Shown: one piece after another, positions 9,970-16,990 of the stretch
How positions within the stretch are numbered: the stretch's first letter is position 1
How the letters are laid out: every line of letters starts with the position of its first letter
Source of the DNA: Actinotalea alkalitolerans
GTDB taxonomy: Bacteria; Actinomycetota; Actinomycetes; Actinomycetales; Cellulomonadaceae
Assembly (NCBI RefSeq): GCF_023369855.1
Contig: NZ_JAMBPP010000002.1
Span: 118,438 to 182,437 of the forward strand
Direction of reading: 5' to 3'
DNA: 64,000 nucleotides
Translations under genes and position numbers: made by a program
The notes under the pieces: generated by a model
What the model saw: only the letters and a program-made list of their open reading frames with translations
The model's database searches: none
Told to the model about the DNA's origin: nothing

Positions 9970-11145
9970 TCAGGCGAGCTGGTCGCAGGTGGGCAGGTCC
10001 GCGCCCTCGCCCGCGCCGATCGCCTCGACCGCGGCACGCGCCTGCGCGAGTGTGGCGACCGGGGTGACGCTCAGGCCGTCGGGGATGTGACCCACGACCT
10101 CGTCGCAGTTGCCCGACGGCGCCAGGAACCACGTCGCGCCGTCGCGCGTCGCCCCGTGCAGCTTCTGCCGGATGCCGCCGATGGCCCCGATGCGCCCGGA
10201 CAGGTCGATCGTGCCGGTGCCGGCGATGGCCACGCCGTTGGCCTCGTCCTCCTCGGTGAGCAGGTCGATGATCCCGAGCGCGAACATCGACCCGGCGCTC
10301 GGGCCGCCGATGCTGTCGATGTCGATGGTGACGTCCACGGGGAGCTCGAACTGGGGGTCGATGAGCACACCGAGCAACGCCCGACCCTCGTCCTCGACCG
10401 TGGTCACCTCGAGCTCGTGGCGCGCTCCGTCCCGGTCGACGGCCACGGTGATCGTCGCCCCGGGATCCACCGCGTCCATCTGCTCGGAGAGCACCGAGAA
10501 GCTCGGGACGCCGACCCCCTCGATCTCCACGATGACGTCCTCGGCTCGCAGCACGCCGTCCGCGCCGGTGCCCTCGACGGTGTCGCCGACCCGCAGCACC
10601 GTGGGGACCTCGTAGCCGAGCTCCTCCAGGGCAGCGACCGTCGCGTACTCCTGCGAGGAGACCATCGCGGCGACGTTGCGCGCGTCGATCGCGTCGCGGG
10701 ACTCGTCAGGGGAGAAGACCTCCTCGACAGGTCTGACCGCACGGGCCGGGTCGAGCCAGCCCCGCACCAGGCCGCTCAGGGTGACGGGGTACGCCGGCCC
10801 GCCCGCGACCGAGACGGTCGTCAGCCGCAGCTCGCCGGTCGACTCGTACGTGGGGACGCCCTCGATCGTGATCAGGGGTGACCCCTCGTGCTCACCGAGC
10901 GTGTCGCGCGTCGGCCCCGGGGAGGACACCGCGTAGGGCACCGGCAGGATCATCGCGACCGCGACGAGCAGGGCCGTGGACACCGTCGCGACGGACAGCG
11001 TCATCGCCCGGGGCGAGGGCGGGGCGGGCTCCGCGCGGTGGCTCGTGGGGGCGCCCGTCGCAGGCCACCCCGCCGGGTCGGTCTGCTCCTGGTCGGCGGC
11101 GAGGCCACCGCTCTCGTGCTGCGTCACGGGGACATCATCCGTCAC
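9970..11145 (-). CDS. PDZ domain-containing Lon-like serine protease (YlbL family)
   Basis: Membrane-anchored protease of about 391 residues. Order: a hydrophilic N-terminus, one transmembrane helix (VATVSTALLVAVAMILPVPY), an extracellular region, a PDZ domain (around VLRAEDVIVEIEGVGVPSF) and a Lon-type S16 protease domain. The catalytic Ser is in GGPSAGSM and the Lys in IGGIRQKL. Mycobacterial Rv3194c has the same layout. I chose the GTG at 11145 because GTGA overlaps the stop of the upstream gene, giving translational coupling; a longer form from 11175 is possible. It probably cleaves envelope or secreted proteins. Confidence 0.9.
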   Translation of the reverse strand: MTDDVPVTQHESGGLAADQEQTDPAGWPATGAPTSHRAEPAPPSPRAMTLSVATVSTALLVAVAMILPVPYAVSSPGPTRDTLGEHEGSPLITIEGVPTYESTGELRLTTVSVAGGPAYPVTLSGLVRGWLDPARAVRPVEEVFSPDESRDAIDARNVAAMVSSQEYATVAALEELGYEVPTVLRVGDTVEGTGADGVLRAEDVIVEIEGVGVPSFSVLSEQMDAVDPGATITVAVDRDGARHELEVTTVEDEGRALLGVLIDPQFELPVDVTIDIDSIGGPSAGSMFALGIIDLLTEEDEANGVAIAGTGTIDLSGRIGAIGGIRQKLHGATRDGATWFLAPSGNCDEVVGHIPDGLSVTPVATLAQARAAVEAIGAGEGADLPTCDQLA

Positions 11146-12197
11146 CCGCGGCGTCGCGCCCGCGCCTGACGCCACGCCGCGGCCGTGCCGAGGACCGCCA
11201 CCGCGGCTCCGGCCGCCCCGAGCGCGGCGTCACGGCCACCGAGCCGACGCCCCGCCACGGCCGTCTGCCCGCGGACCCCCTCGAGCAGCACGGCGAGGCA
11301 GTCGTCCGCGTCGTGGGCGGGTTCCCACCCCGCTGCGGTCAGCCGTGCCGGCTCGACCGTCCACGGGTACACCGCGAAGGCCAGCTCGCTCGCCGGGGTC
11401 GGGATCACCCCCACCCTCTGCAGCCGCTCGGCCGTCCCGAACGCCGTGACCGCCGCGAGCTCGATGCGCCGCATCCCCGCGGCGAGCTCGACCTGCGCCA
11501 GGGTCAGCACCGGTCCTGCGGCGACCGTCGCCGAACCGCTCCAGCGCTCCACGAGGGCGAGCTCGACGGCCGAGGCGACGTCGTCCGCGTGCACCAGCTG
11601 CCACCCCCGCTCGACCCCCCGCACGGCGAGCAGTCGTGGGGCAGCGAAATGGCGGGTGACGAGGGTGTCGACCCCCGGACCGACCACCGCTGCAGGTCGC
11701 AGGACCATGATCGTGGGGCTCTTCGGTCCGCGACGTCGGGCGGCCCGCGCCAGCACGGCCTCGGTCGCCACGAGATCCCCCACGAGTCCGTCGCCGGGTC
11801 CCGCGGGGGGTGGCTCGTCGTCGGTGATGACAGCCCGGCCGGGGCTCGCACCGTGCACCATCGCCGACGTGACCGCGACCACCTGGCGCACGCCTGCGGC
11901 CCGCGCCCCCTCGACCGTGCGCTGCGCCTGGGCGACCGCGGCGGTGCGGCGCTCGTCGGGCGTCACGCTCGTCTGCGCCGACAGGTCGGCCTCGTCCGCG
12001 ACCAGGACCACCGCCGCGGCTCCCGCCAGGACCTCGTGCGCCCCGACGGCCGGGAGCTCGGGCACCGAGCGGACCGCGCCGAGGGCCGATGAGGCCGCGA
12101 GCCGGGTGACCACGGCCACCGCGAGCGGGCCGCGACCCACCACGACGACGGCGTCGCCCGCGTCGCTGCGCCCAGAGCGAACCGTCGTGGTCGTCAT
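11142..12197 (-). CDS. NAD(P)-dependent epimerase/dehydratase-like protein
   Basis: Rossmann-fold protein of 351 residues related to extended short-chain dehydrogenases. The N-terminal nucleotide site is VVVVGRGPLAVAVVTRLA, followed by a central VVAVTSAMVHGASPG strand with the Ser-containing active-site region and LRPAAVVGPGVDT. The usual Tyr-x3-Lys pair is not obvious, so it may act as an NAD-binding or scaffolding protein rather than a classical dehydrogenase. The C-terminal ~50 residues are Ala/Arg-rich. The start has GGGCGAGGCGAC before it. It is first of a two-gene operon with the PDZ protease, joined by a GTGA overlap. Confidence 0.8.
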   Translation of the reverse strand: MTTTTVRSGRSDAGDAVVVVGRGPLAVAVVTRLAASSALGAVRSVPELPAVGAHEVLAGAAAVVLVADEADLSAQTSVTPDERRTAAVAQAQRTVEGARAAGVRQVVAVTSAMVHGASPGRAVITDDEPPPAGPGDGLVGDLVATEAVLARAARRRGPKSPTIMVLRPAAVVGPGVDTLVTRHFAAPRLLAVRGVERGWQLVHADDVASAVELALVERWSGSATVAAGPVLTLAQVELAAGMRRIELAAVTAFGTAERLQRVGVIPTPASELAFAVYPWTVEPARLTAAGWEPAHDADDCLAVLLEGVRGQTAVAGRRLGGRDAALGAAGAAVAVLGTAAAWRQARARRRG

Positions 12198-12273
12198 GTC
12201 GCCTCGCCCTCGTGTCGTGCGCCGATGTGGTTACCGTGGGACATCCACCGGCCCATCGTCCCAGGAGGAACCG

Positions 12274-13758
12274 ATGAGCATCCCGCCCGATGACTCCAAC
12301 GCCCCGGGGGGCCCGGACGTGCCCGCCCAGTGGGAGGAGCTGCTGCGCTCGATGCTCGGGCCCGACGCCGACGCCGTGCTGCGTGAGCTCCGCGAGCGCG
12401 GGGGCGGCGACCTGAGCGCCCTGGGCCTGGGTGGTGACGCCGGCACGCCGGACCTGCGCGCGATGGCCGCAGCTGCGGGCCTGCCCGACGACCCGGCGAT
12501 CCTGAGCCAGGTGCTCGGCCAGGTGCAGCGCATGCTCGCGACCTCGGGGGACGGCCCGGTGAACTGGACCCTCGCCCACGACCTGGCCCGGCAGACCGCG
12601 GTGGCGCAGGGCGACCCCTCGGTCTCCGAGCCGCAGCGACGTGAGGTCAGCAACGCGTTCTCCGTGGCCGAGCTCTGGCTGGACTCGGCGACCGACCTTC
12701 CCCCCGCAGGCGGCCCGGTGCGGTCGTGGAGCCGCTCGGAGTGGGTCGAGCACACGCTGAGCACGTGGCGGTCGCTGACCGAGCCGGTGGCCTCGTCGGT
12801 CGCCGACGCCCTCGCCGCCGCGCTCGCCTCGCAGCTCCCGGAGGACCTCGAGCTGCCCGGGCTCGAGGGTGCCGGTCTTCTCGGCCAGGACCCGTCGGGC
12901 GGCGCCCTCGGTGGCGCCGGGCAGATGCTCCGCCAGCTCGGCGGCGCGGTGTTCGGCATGCAGGTCGGCCACGCCGCCGGGACGCTCTCCCACGAGGTCT
13001 TCGGGACCACCGACATCGGGATCCCGCTGGTCACCGAGCCAGGCATGGCCCTGCTCCCGCGCAACGTCACCGGCTTCGCCGAGGGCCTGGACGTGCCCGA
13101 GGACGAGGTCCGGCTCTTCCTGGCCCTGCGCGAGGCCGCCCACGCACGGCTGTTCACGCACGTCACGTGGTTGCGGGCGCACCTGATGGGCACGGTCGAG
13201 GCCTACGCCCGCGGCATCACCATCGACACCGACCGGATCGAGGAGGCGGTGCGGTCGATCGACCCGACCGACCCCCAGGCGCTGCAGCAGGCGCTGTCGG
13301 GCGGGGTGTTCTCGCTCGAGACCACTCCCGCGCAGGACGCCGCCCTGGCCCGCCTGGAGACCGCGCTGGCCCTGGTCGAGGGGTGGGTCGACGAGGTCAC
13401 CGCGGCCGCCGCCACCCCGCACCTGCCGCACACCCAGGCGCTGCGCGAGATGCTGCGTCGGCGCCGCGCGGCCGGCGGGCCCGCCGAGGACACGTTCGCG
13501 ACGCTGGTGGGGCTCGAGCTGCGCCCGCGCCGCTCACGTGACGCCGCACGACTGTGGTCCACGATCGCCGCCGACGGCGGCGTCACCGCCCGCGAGGCCG
13601 TCTGGGCGCACCCCGACCTCCTGCCCACGGCCGAGGACCTCGACGACCCGGCCGGCTACGCCGGTCGACGGGCGGCTACGCGGACCGAGCACGCCGACGT
13701 CGACCGCGCGCTGGCGGAGATCCTCGGCCCGGACACGACCGAGGAGCAGCAGACCTGA
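12274..13758 (+). CDS. Zinc-dependent metalloprotease, DUF2342 family
   Basis: Protein of 494 residues of the actinobacterial DUF2342/zincin-like family (Rv3195-like in mycobacteria; also called coenzyme F420 biosynthesis-associated, although no F420 gene is near). The metal site lies in LREAAHARLFTHVTWLRAHL, with further conserved blocks GHAAGTLSHEVFG and LVEGWVDEVTA. The first ~80 residues are Gly/Asp/Ala-rich and flexible. AGGAGGAA at 12263-12270 sits before the ATG. It is divergent from the epimerase-like gene and shares a 76-base promoter region with it. Substrate unknown. Confidence 0.9.
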   Translation: MSIPPDDSNAPGGPDVPAQWEELLRSMLGPDADAVLRELRERGGGDLSALGLGGDAGTPDLRAMAAAAGLPDDPAILSQVLGQVQRMLATSGDGPVNWTLAHDLARQTAVAQGDPSVSEPQRREVSNAFSVAELWLDSATDLPPAGGPVRSWSRSEWVEHTLSTWRSLTEPVASSVADALAAALASQLPEDLELPGLEGAGLLGQDPSGGALGGAGQMLRQLGGAVFGMQVGHAAGTLSHEVFGTTDIGIPLVTEPGMALLPRNVTGFAEGLDVPEDEVRLFLALREAAHARLFTHVTWLRAHLMGTVEAYARGITIDTDRIEEAVRSIDPTDPQALQQALSGGVFSLETTPAQDAALARLETALALVEGWVDEVTAAAATPHLPHTQALREMLRRRRAAGGPAEDTFATLVGLELRPRRSRDAARLWSTIAADGGVTAREAVWAHPDLLPTAEDLDDPAGYAGRRAATRTEHADVDRALAEILGPDTTEEQQT

Positions 13759-13786
13759 CCGAGGCGAGAACCGCGCGGCGCAGGGT

Positions 13787-14467
13787 TCAGCTCCGCTCGT
13801 GCACCTCGACCTCTTCGGAGAGGTCGCCGACCGGCTCACGCGCGTCGTGGTCCTCCCCATCATCGTCGTCCCTGTCGTCGTCCCCGCCGTCGTGAACGTC
13901 CGGTCCGTGGGTCGCAGCGGGGCCGGCGTCGGAGGGGCCGTCGCCCGCCCTGTCCGCCAGGAAGGCGAACCCCTCGAGGAACCCCCGGGCACGCTCGGTC
14001 CGCGGGTAGGAGTCCAGGAGAGCCCAGAACTCGGGGCCGTGACCACCGTGGAGCAGGTGGGCGAGCTCGTGCAGGAGCACGTAGTCGAGCACCCAGCGCG
14101 GCATGCCGCGCACGCGCGTGGAGATGCGGATGGTCCCCTCTCCGGGCGTGCAGGACCCCCACCGTCGACCCTGCTGGCTCGACCACGCGACGCTGGTCGG
14201 TACCGCTCGGCCGTCGAGGTAGCGGGCCGACAGCTCGGCAGCCCGGGTCGCGAGCTGCTCGTCGGAGGGCCGGCGGCGCTTCTCCTGCGCGGCGAGCTTG
14301 GCGACCATCCGCCTGACCCACTCACGCTCCTGGGTCCGGGTGAACCGGGCAGGGATGGCCACGATCGTGCGGTCGCCCTCCCGGAACGCGGTCACGGTGC
14401 GGACCCGACGCCTGCTGCGACGGACCTCGACCTCCCCCAGCGACGTCTCAGCTGTGTCCTCGGTCAC
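13787..14467 (-). CDS. YgjP/SprT-type M48-like metallopeptidase
   Basis: Cytosolic protein of 226 residues. The zinc-binding motif is HELAH at 133-137 with a further His at 143 (HGGHGPEFW), preceded by the family block QGRRWGSCTPGEGTIRIS and then VLDYVLLHELAH. The last ~45 residues are an Asp/Gly/His-rich tail. Function is unknown; the family is predicted to be metal-dependent hydrolases. The GTG at 14467 is chosen because TACGGT ends six bases before it, the leaderless pattern seen throughout this window; upstream sequence has no ribosome binding site. It converges with the DUF2342 gene with 28 bases between them. Confidence 0.87.
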   Translation of the reverse strand: MTEDTAETSLGEVEVRRSRRRVRTVTAFREGDRTIVAIPARFTRTQEREWVRRMVAKLAAQEKRRRPSDEQLATRAAELSARYLDGRAVPTSVAWSSQQGRRWGSCTPGEGTIRISTRVRGMPRWVLDYVLLHELAHLLHGGHGPEFWALLDSYPRTERARGFLEGFAFLADRAGDGPSDAGPAATHGPDVHDGGDDDRDDDDGEDHDAREPVGDLSEEVEVHERS

Positions 14468-14702
14468 CCGAGCACCGTACTTGCAGCCACCCTCGCGGTG
14501 TGCGCGGTCACCCGGTCGGACCAGCCGCGATCCTGAGAGGGGCGCTCCACGGCGCGCCGCCGGGCCTCTCGGCGCGCGGGATCCGCTGTGCGGACTACGC
14601 TGTCCGGTGCACGAGAGCACGATCGACCCCCGGTCGTCGCTCACTGTCGCTGGCCGGGCCGATCATGCTCGGTGGCGCAAGACTTCTGAACGGAGATACC
14701 TC

Positions 14703-14858
14703 ATGGCTGAGACTTACAAGGGTGAGTTCTACTGCGTGAAGTGCAAGGAGAAGCGTGAGGCGGAGGGCGACGTCGTCGTCGCCAACGGTCGCAAGATGGC
14801 CAAGGGCATCTGCCCGGTGTGCGGCACGAAGCTGAACCGCATCCTCGGCAAGGCCTGA
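14703..14858 (+). CDS. DUF5679 small zinc-ribbon protein
   Basis: Protein of 51 residues with two CxxC knuckles, C11/C14 (FYCVKCKEKR) and C37/C40 (GICPVCGTKL), a treble-clef or zinc-ribbon layout. Basic residues between and after the knuckles suggest nucleic-acid or ribosome binding. The family is conserved in actinobacteria and uncharacterised. GGAGA precedes the ATG. A -10 box TACGCT at 14596-14601 implies a 5' leader of about 95 bases, unlike most genes here. A strong hairpin follows the stop. Confidence 0.88.
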   Translation: MAETYKGEFYCVKCKEKREAEGDVVVANGRKMAKGICPVCGTKLNRILGKA

Positions 14859-14870
14859 CCCAGTCTCGAC

Positions 14871-14899
14871 GGAAGGCGGCCCCGTGCGGGCCGCCTTCC
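14871..14899 (+). terminator. Terminator hairpin after the DUF5679 gene
   Basis: Perfect 12-base stem GGAAGGCGGCCC / GGGCCGCCTTCC with a five-base loop, 13 bases past the DUF5679 stop. No U tract follows. Confidence 0.75.
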
Positions 14900-14966
14900 G
14901 CGTCTCCGGACTCTGTCCCTGTGGACAGCCTGCGGTGACCGCTCCCGCACGCCGATGCTTGGCACG

Positions 14967-16058
14967 ATGAAGCACACCGGCAGCACCACCACGGCCCGCT
15001 CCGCTCCGGAGCCGGGCACCACCGACCCGGCCGACGTCCGGCTGCGGCTCCGTCCCGGGCTGACCGTGCTGTGGCGCAGCCCGACCCGGGTCCAGATCGG
15101 CACCGACCCTCGCTGGGCGGTCACCCTGACCGACCTGAGCCCCTCCGCCGCCCGCGCGCTGCGGTCGCTGCCCTCGGGCGCCGACCTCCGCGCCCTGCGA
15201 GCCGCCTTCCGACGGGAGGCCGTGCCACCGACCGAGAGCGATCTCCTGGTCACCCATCTGCGGACCGCCCGGCTCCTGGTCCCCCCTCCTTCCACGGCAC
15301 CGGCACCGTCAGCGGGCCTCGAGCCCGATGTCACTGCCTGGTCGATGCTGAGCGAGGGTGGTGACGGCGCGGCCGTGCTGCGACGCCGCCGCTCCGCCGT
15401 CGTCCGGGTCGTGGGGCTCGGACGGACCGGGGTCGGCCTGGCCGGCCTCCTCGCCGCGGCGGGGATCGGGACGGTCGAGCTCGACGACGACCGGCCGGTA
15501 ACCCCCTCGGACCTCGGCGTGGGCGGGTACACCACGCGCGACCTGCACCGACCCCGTCAGGTCGCCGCAGGTCGGGTCCTGCAGGAGGTCGCCCCCCTGG
15601 TCCGCACCCGGACGCCGCGCCACGGGCGGGTCGACCTCGTGGTGCTGGTCGAGGCGGGTGCGGCCGACCCGGTCCGGTCCCACCCCCTGGTGGCCGACAG
15701 GGTCGCGCACCTGTCGGTCGTCCTGCGCGAGGCCTCGACCCTGGTGGGACCGCTGGTGCACCCGGGACGCTCGGCCTGCCTGCGGTGTGTCGACCTGCAC
15801 CGGGCCGACGGGGACACCGGCTGGCCGACCGTCGGCGCGCAGCTCGCGTCGGGGACCGGGCGCTCGTCCGAGGAGTCCGTGCTGGCCTCCGTCGCCGCAG
15901 CGACGGCCGGTGCGCAGGCGCTCGCGGTGGTGGACGGGCGAGAGGCCTCGGCCCTGGGCGGGTCCTTCGAGATCACCCTGCCCGAGGCCCTCCCTCGTCG
16001 ACGACCGTGGTCGCCTCATCCTCGCTGCGGGTGCACAGGACTGTCCGACGAGTCGTGA
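14967..16058 (+). CDS. ThiF family adenylyltransferase-like protein
   Basis: Protein of 363 residues. An N-terminal wing (about 1-120) resembles the leader-peptide-recognition-like domain found in cyclodehydratase partners. A Rossmann ThiF/E1 core follows, with VVGLGRTGVGLAGLLAAAG and ELDDDRPV. Cys pairs in ACLRCVDLHR and the C-terminal HPRCGC probably bind zinc. The usual adenylation Arg and catalytic Cys cannot be assigned with confidence. No RiPP precursor gene is nearby, and the gene is a standard neighbour of whiB7 in actinobacteria, so a housekeeping role is likely. An ATG at 14955 would add four residues. Confidence 0.8.
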   Translation: MKHTGSTTTARSAPEPGTTDPADVRLRLRPGLTVLWRSPTRVQIGTDPRWAVTLTDLSPSAARALRSLPSGADLRALRAAFRREAVPPTESDLLVTHLRTARLLVPPPSTAPAPSAGLEPDVTAWSMLSEGGDGAAVLRRRRSAVVRVVGLGRTGVGLAGLLAAAGIGTVELDDDRPVTPSDLGVGGYTTRDLHRPRQVAAGRVLQEVAPLVRTRTPRHGRVDLVVLVEAGAADPVRSHPLVADRVAHLSVVLREASTLVGPLVHPGRSACLRCVDLHRADGDTGWPTVGAQLASGTGRSSEESVLASVAAATAGAQALAVVDGREASALGGSFEITLPEALPRRRPWSPHPRCGCTGLSDES

Positions 16059-16062
16059 CGGC

Positions 16063-16092
16063 CTGCTCCCGCCGCTCACGCGGCGGGAGCAG
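16063..16092. terminator. Bidirectional hairpin between the ThiF-like gene and whiB7
   Basis: Perfect 13-base stem CTGCTCCCGCCGC / GCGGCGGGAGCAG around TCAC. It begins four bases after the plus-strand stop and includes the whiB7 stop codon on the minus strand, so one element ends both convergent genes. Confidence 0.7.
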
Positions 16093-16444
16093 ACTCGTCC
16101 TTGCGCGGGCGCCCACGGCCCCGCTTGCGCGGGACGACCGTCCCGCCGACGAAGACCTCTCCTCCCCACACGCCCCACGGCTCCTCACGGGAGATCGCCC
16201 CCGCGAGGCACCCGGCACGGACCGGGCACTCCTGGCAGAGCGACTTGGCGAGCTCGACGTCGGCCGTGGACTCGGCGAACCAGAGCTCGGCATCGTGCTC
16301 ACGGCAGGGGATGAGCGTGGCGATCAGCTGGTCGAAGGTCTCGACCTCGGCCGGCGAGGCAGAGGTGATGGATGCGGGATGGGACGAGGGCCAGGGGCCG
16401 GATCCGCCCTGGTTCAAGGTGTCGAGCAGCGTCGTGAGCCGCAC
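16076..16444 (-). CDS. whiB7: WhiB7-type transcriptional regulator
   Basis: Iron-sulfur transcription factor of 122 residues, the length of Streptomyces WblC. Four cluster ligands are C47, C70, C73 and C79, followed by the GVWGGE turn (91-96) and a C-terminal AT-hook RKRGRGRPRK (106-115), the feature that separates WhiB7 from other WhiB proteins. WhiB7 binds the primary sigma factor and AT-rich DNA next to -35 elements and switches on intrinsic resistance to ribosome-targeting antibiotics. The GTG at 16444 has AGGAGG with ideal spacing. The ~395-base leader with upstream ORF and attenuator is described separately. It lies between the ThiF-like gene and uvrD2, as in other actinobacteria. Confidence 0.95.
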   Translation of the reverse strand: MRLTTLLDTLNQGGSGPWPSSHPASITSASPAEVETFDQLIATLIPCREHDAELWFAESTADVELAKSLCQECPVRAGCLAGAISREEPWGVWGGEVFVGGTVVPRKRGRGRPRKDESAPAA

Positions 16445-16524
16445 GAGGTCCTCCTGGATGTCCTTGATGATCAGCTGTGGTGGGTGCCGGGACCGGCTGC
16501 CTTCGCTGATCGCCCGAACAGGGC

Positions 16525-16567
16525 GGAGAACGACGAAGGCCGCGGGTCCCGAGAGGACTCCGCGGCC
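16525..16567 (-). promoter_or_regulatory. whiB7 leader attenuator hairpin
   Basis: Minus-strand stem GGCCGCGGAGTCC / GGGACCCGCGGCC with a TCTC loop and one bulged base, followed by TTCGTCGTTCT. It lies 80 bases before the whiB7 ribosome binding site and 20 bases after the stop of the upstream reading frame. The layout matches ribosome-dependent attenuators described for whiB7/wblC: slowed translation of the upstream ORF would favour read-through. Confidence 0.72.
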
Positions 16568-16586
16568 TGGATGAGGCTCCTGGTCG

Positions 16587-16778
16587 TCAGACCCGGAGCG
16601 CCTCCGTGACGGAGTCGAGCTCGATGGATGTGGTGCGGTGCTTCCCTCCACGGAAGTCACTGCCGCCGATCGCGCGCAGACCACTCCCCTGGGGCGAGAG
16701 CGGGGTGGCGGGCGCGAGGAGACGCGGGACGAAGCCTGCTGCTGTCGCAGCGGCCATCACCACGGTCTTTGTGATCAT
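16587..16778 (-). CDS. Upstream open reading frame in the whiB7 leader
   Basis: Reading frame of 63 codons (67 if the GTG at 16790 is used) inside the whiB7 leader. It starts about 60 bases after the predicted transcription start, behind a G-rich stretch (GAGAGGGGG). The product begins MITKTVVMAAATAAG and ends TSIELDSVTEALRV. Its stop lies just upstream of the attenuator hairpin, so it is well placed to act as the sensing ORF that reports stalled translation. The peptide itself probably has no function. The exact start is uncertain. Confidence 0.6.
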   Translation of the reverse strand: MITKTVVMAAATAAGFVPRLLAPATPLSPQGSGLRAIGGSDFRGGKHRTTSIELDSVTEALRV

Positions 16779-16846
16779 CAGTGCACCCACCCCCTCTCGA
16801 CTCAGGCCCAGACCTCTCGGCCGGACCTCCTACAAGGACGAGAAGA

Positions 16847-16895
16847 ACCCTAGGACTGCCAGGACGCACCGCACAACCGATTATTCGAACTTCTT
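16847..16895 (-). promoter_or_regulatory. whiB7 promoter with AT-rich WhiB7 site
   Basis: On the minus strand a -35 TTGTGC (16876-16871) and a -10 TAGGGT (16852-16847) are 18 bases apart. Directly upstream of the -35 is AAGTTCGAATAATCGG, by far the most A+T-rich patch nearby. WhiB7 is known to require an AT-rich element next to the -35 for its AT-hook, and to activate its own gene, so this is the expected autoregulated promoter. Predicted start of transcription is about 16840. Confidence 0.7.
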
Positions 16896-16990
16896 CCCGA
16901 TCAGTTCCTGCGGGCTCCCCCGACGGGGGGTGGCGCAGGGGTGACGGTGGCCCTGCCGTGCTCCTCCGTGGTGCTCCTCCGCGGTGCTCG

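Noticed and set aside
14967..16058. ThiF-like gene with the DUF5679 gene as a possible RiPP system
   Set aside because: No precursor peptide gene or second modification enzyme; the gene order is the conserved whiB7 neighbourhood of actinobacteria.
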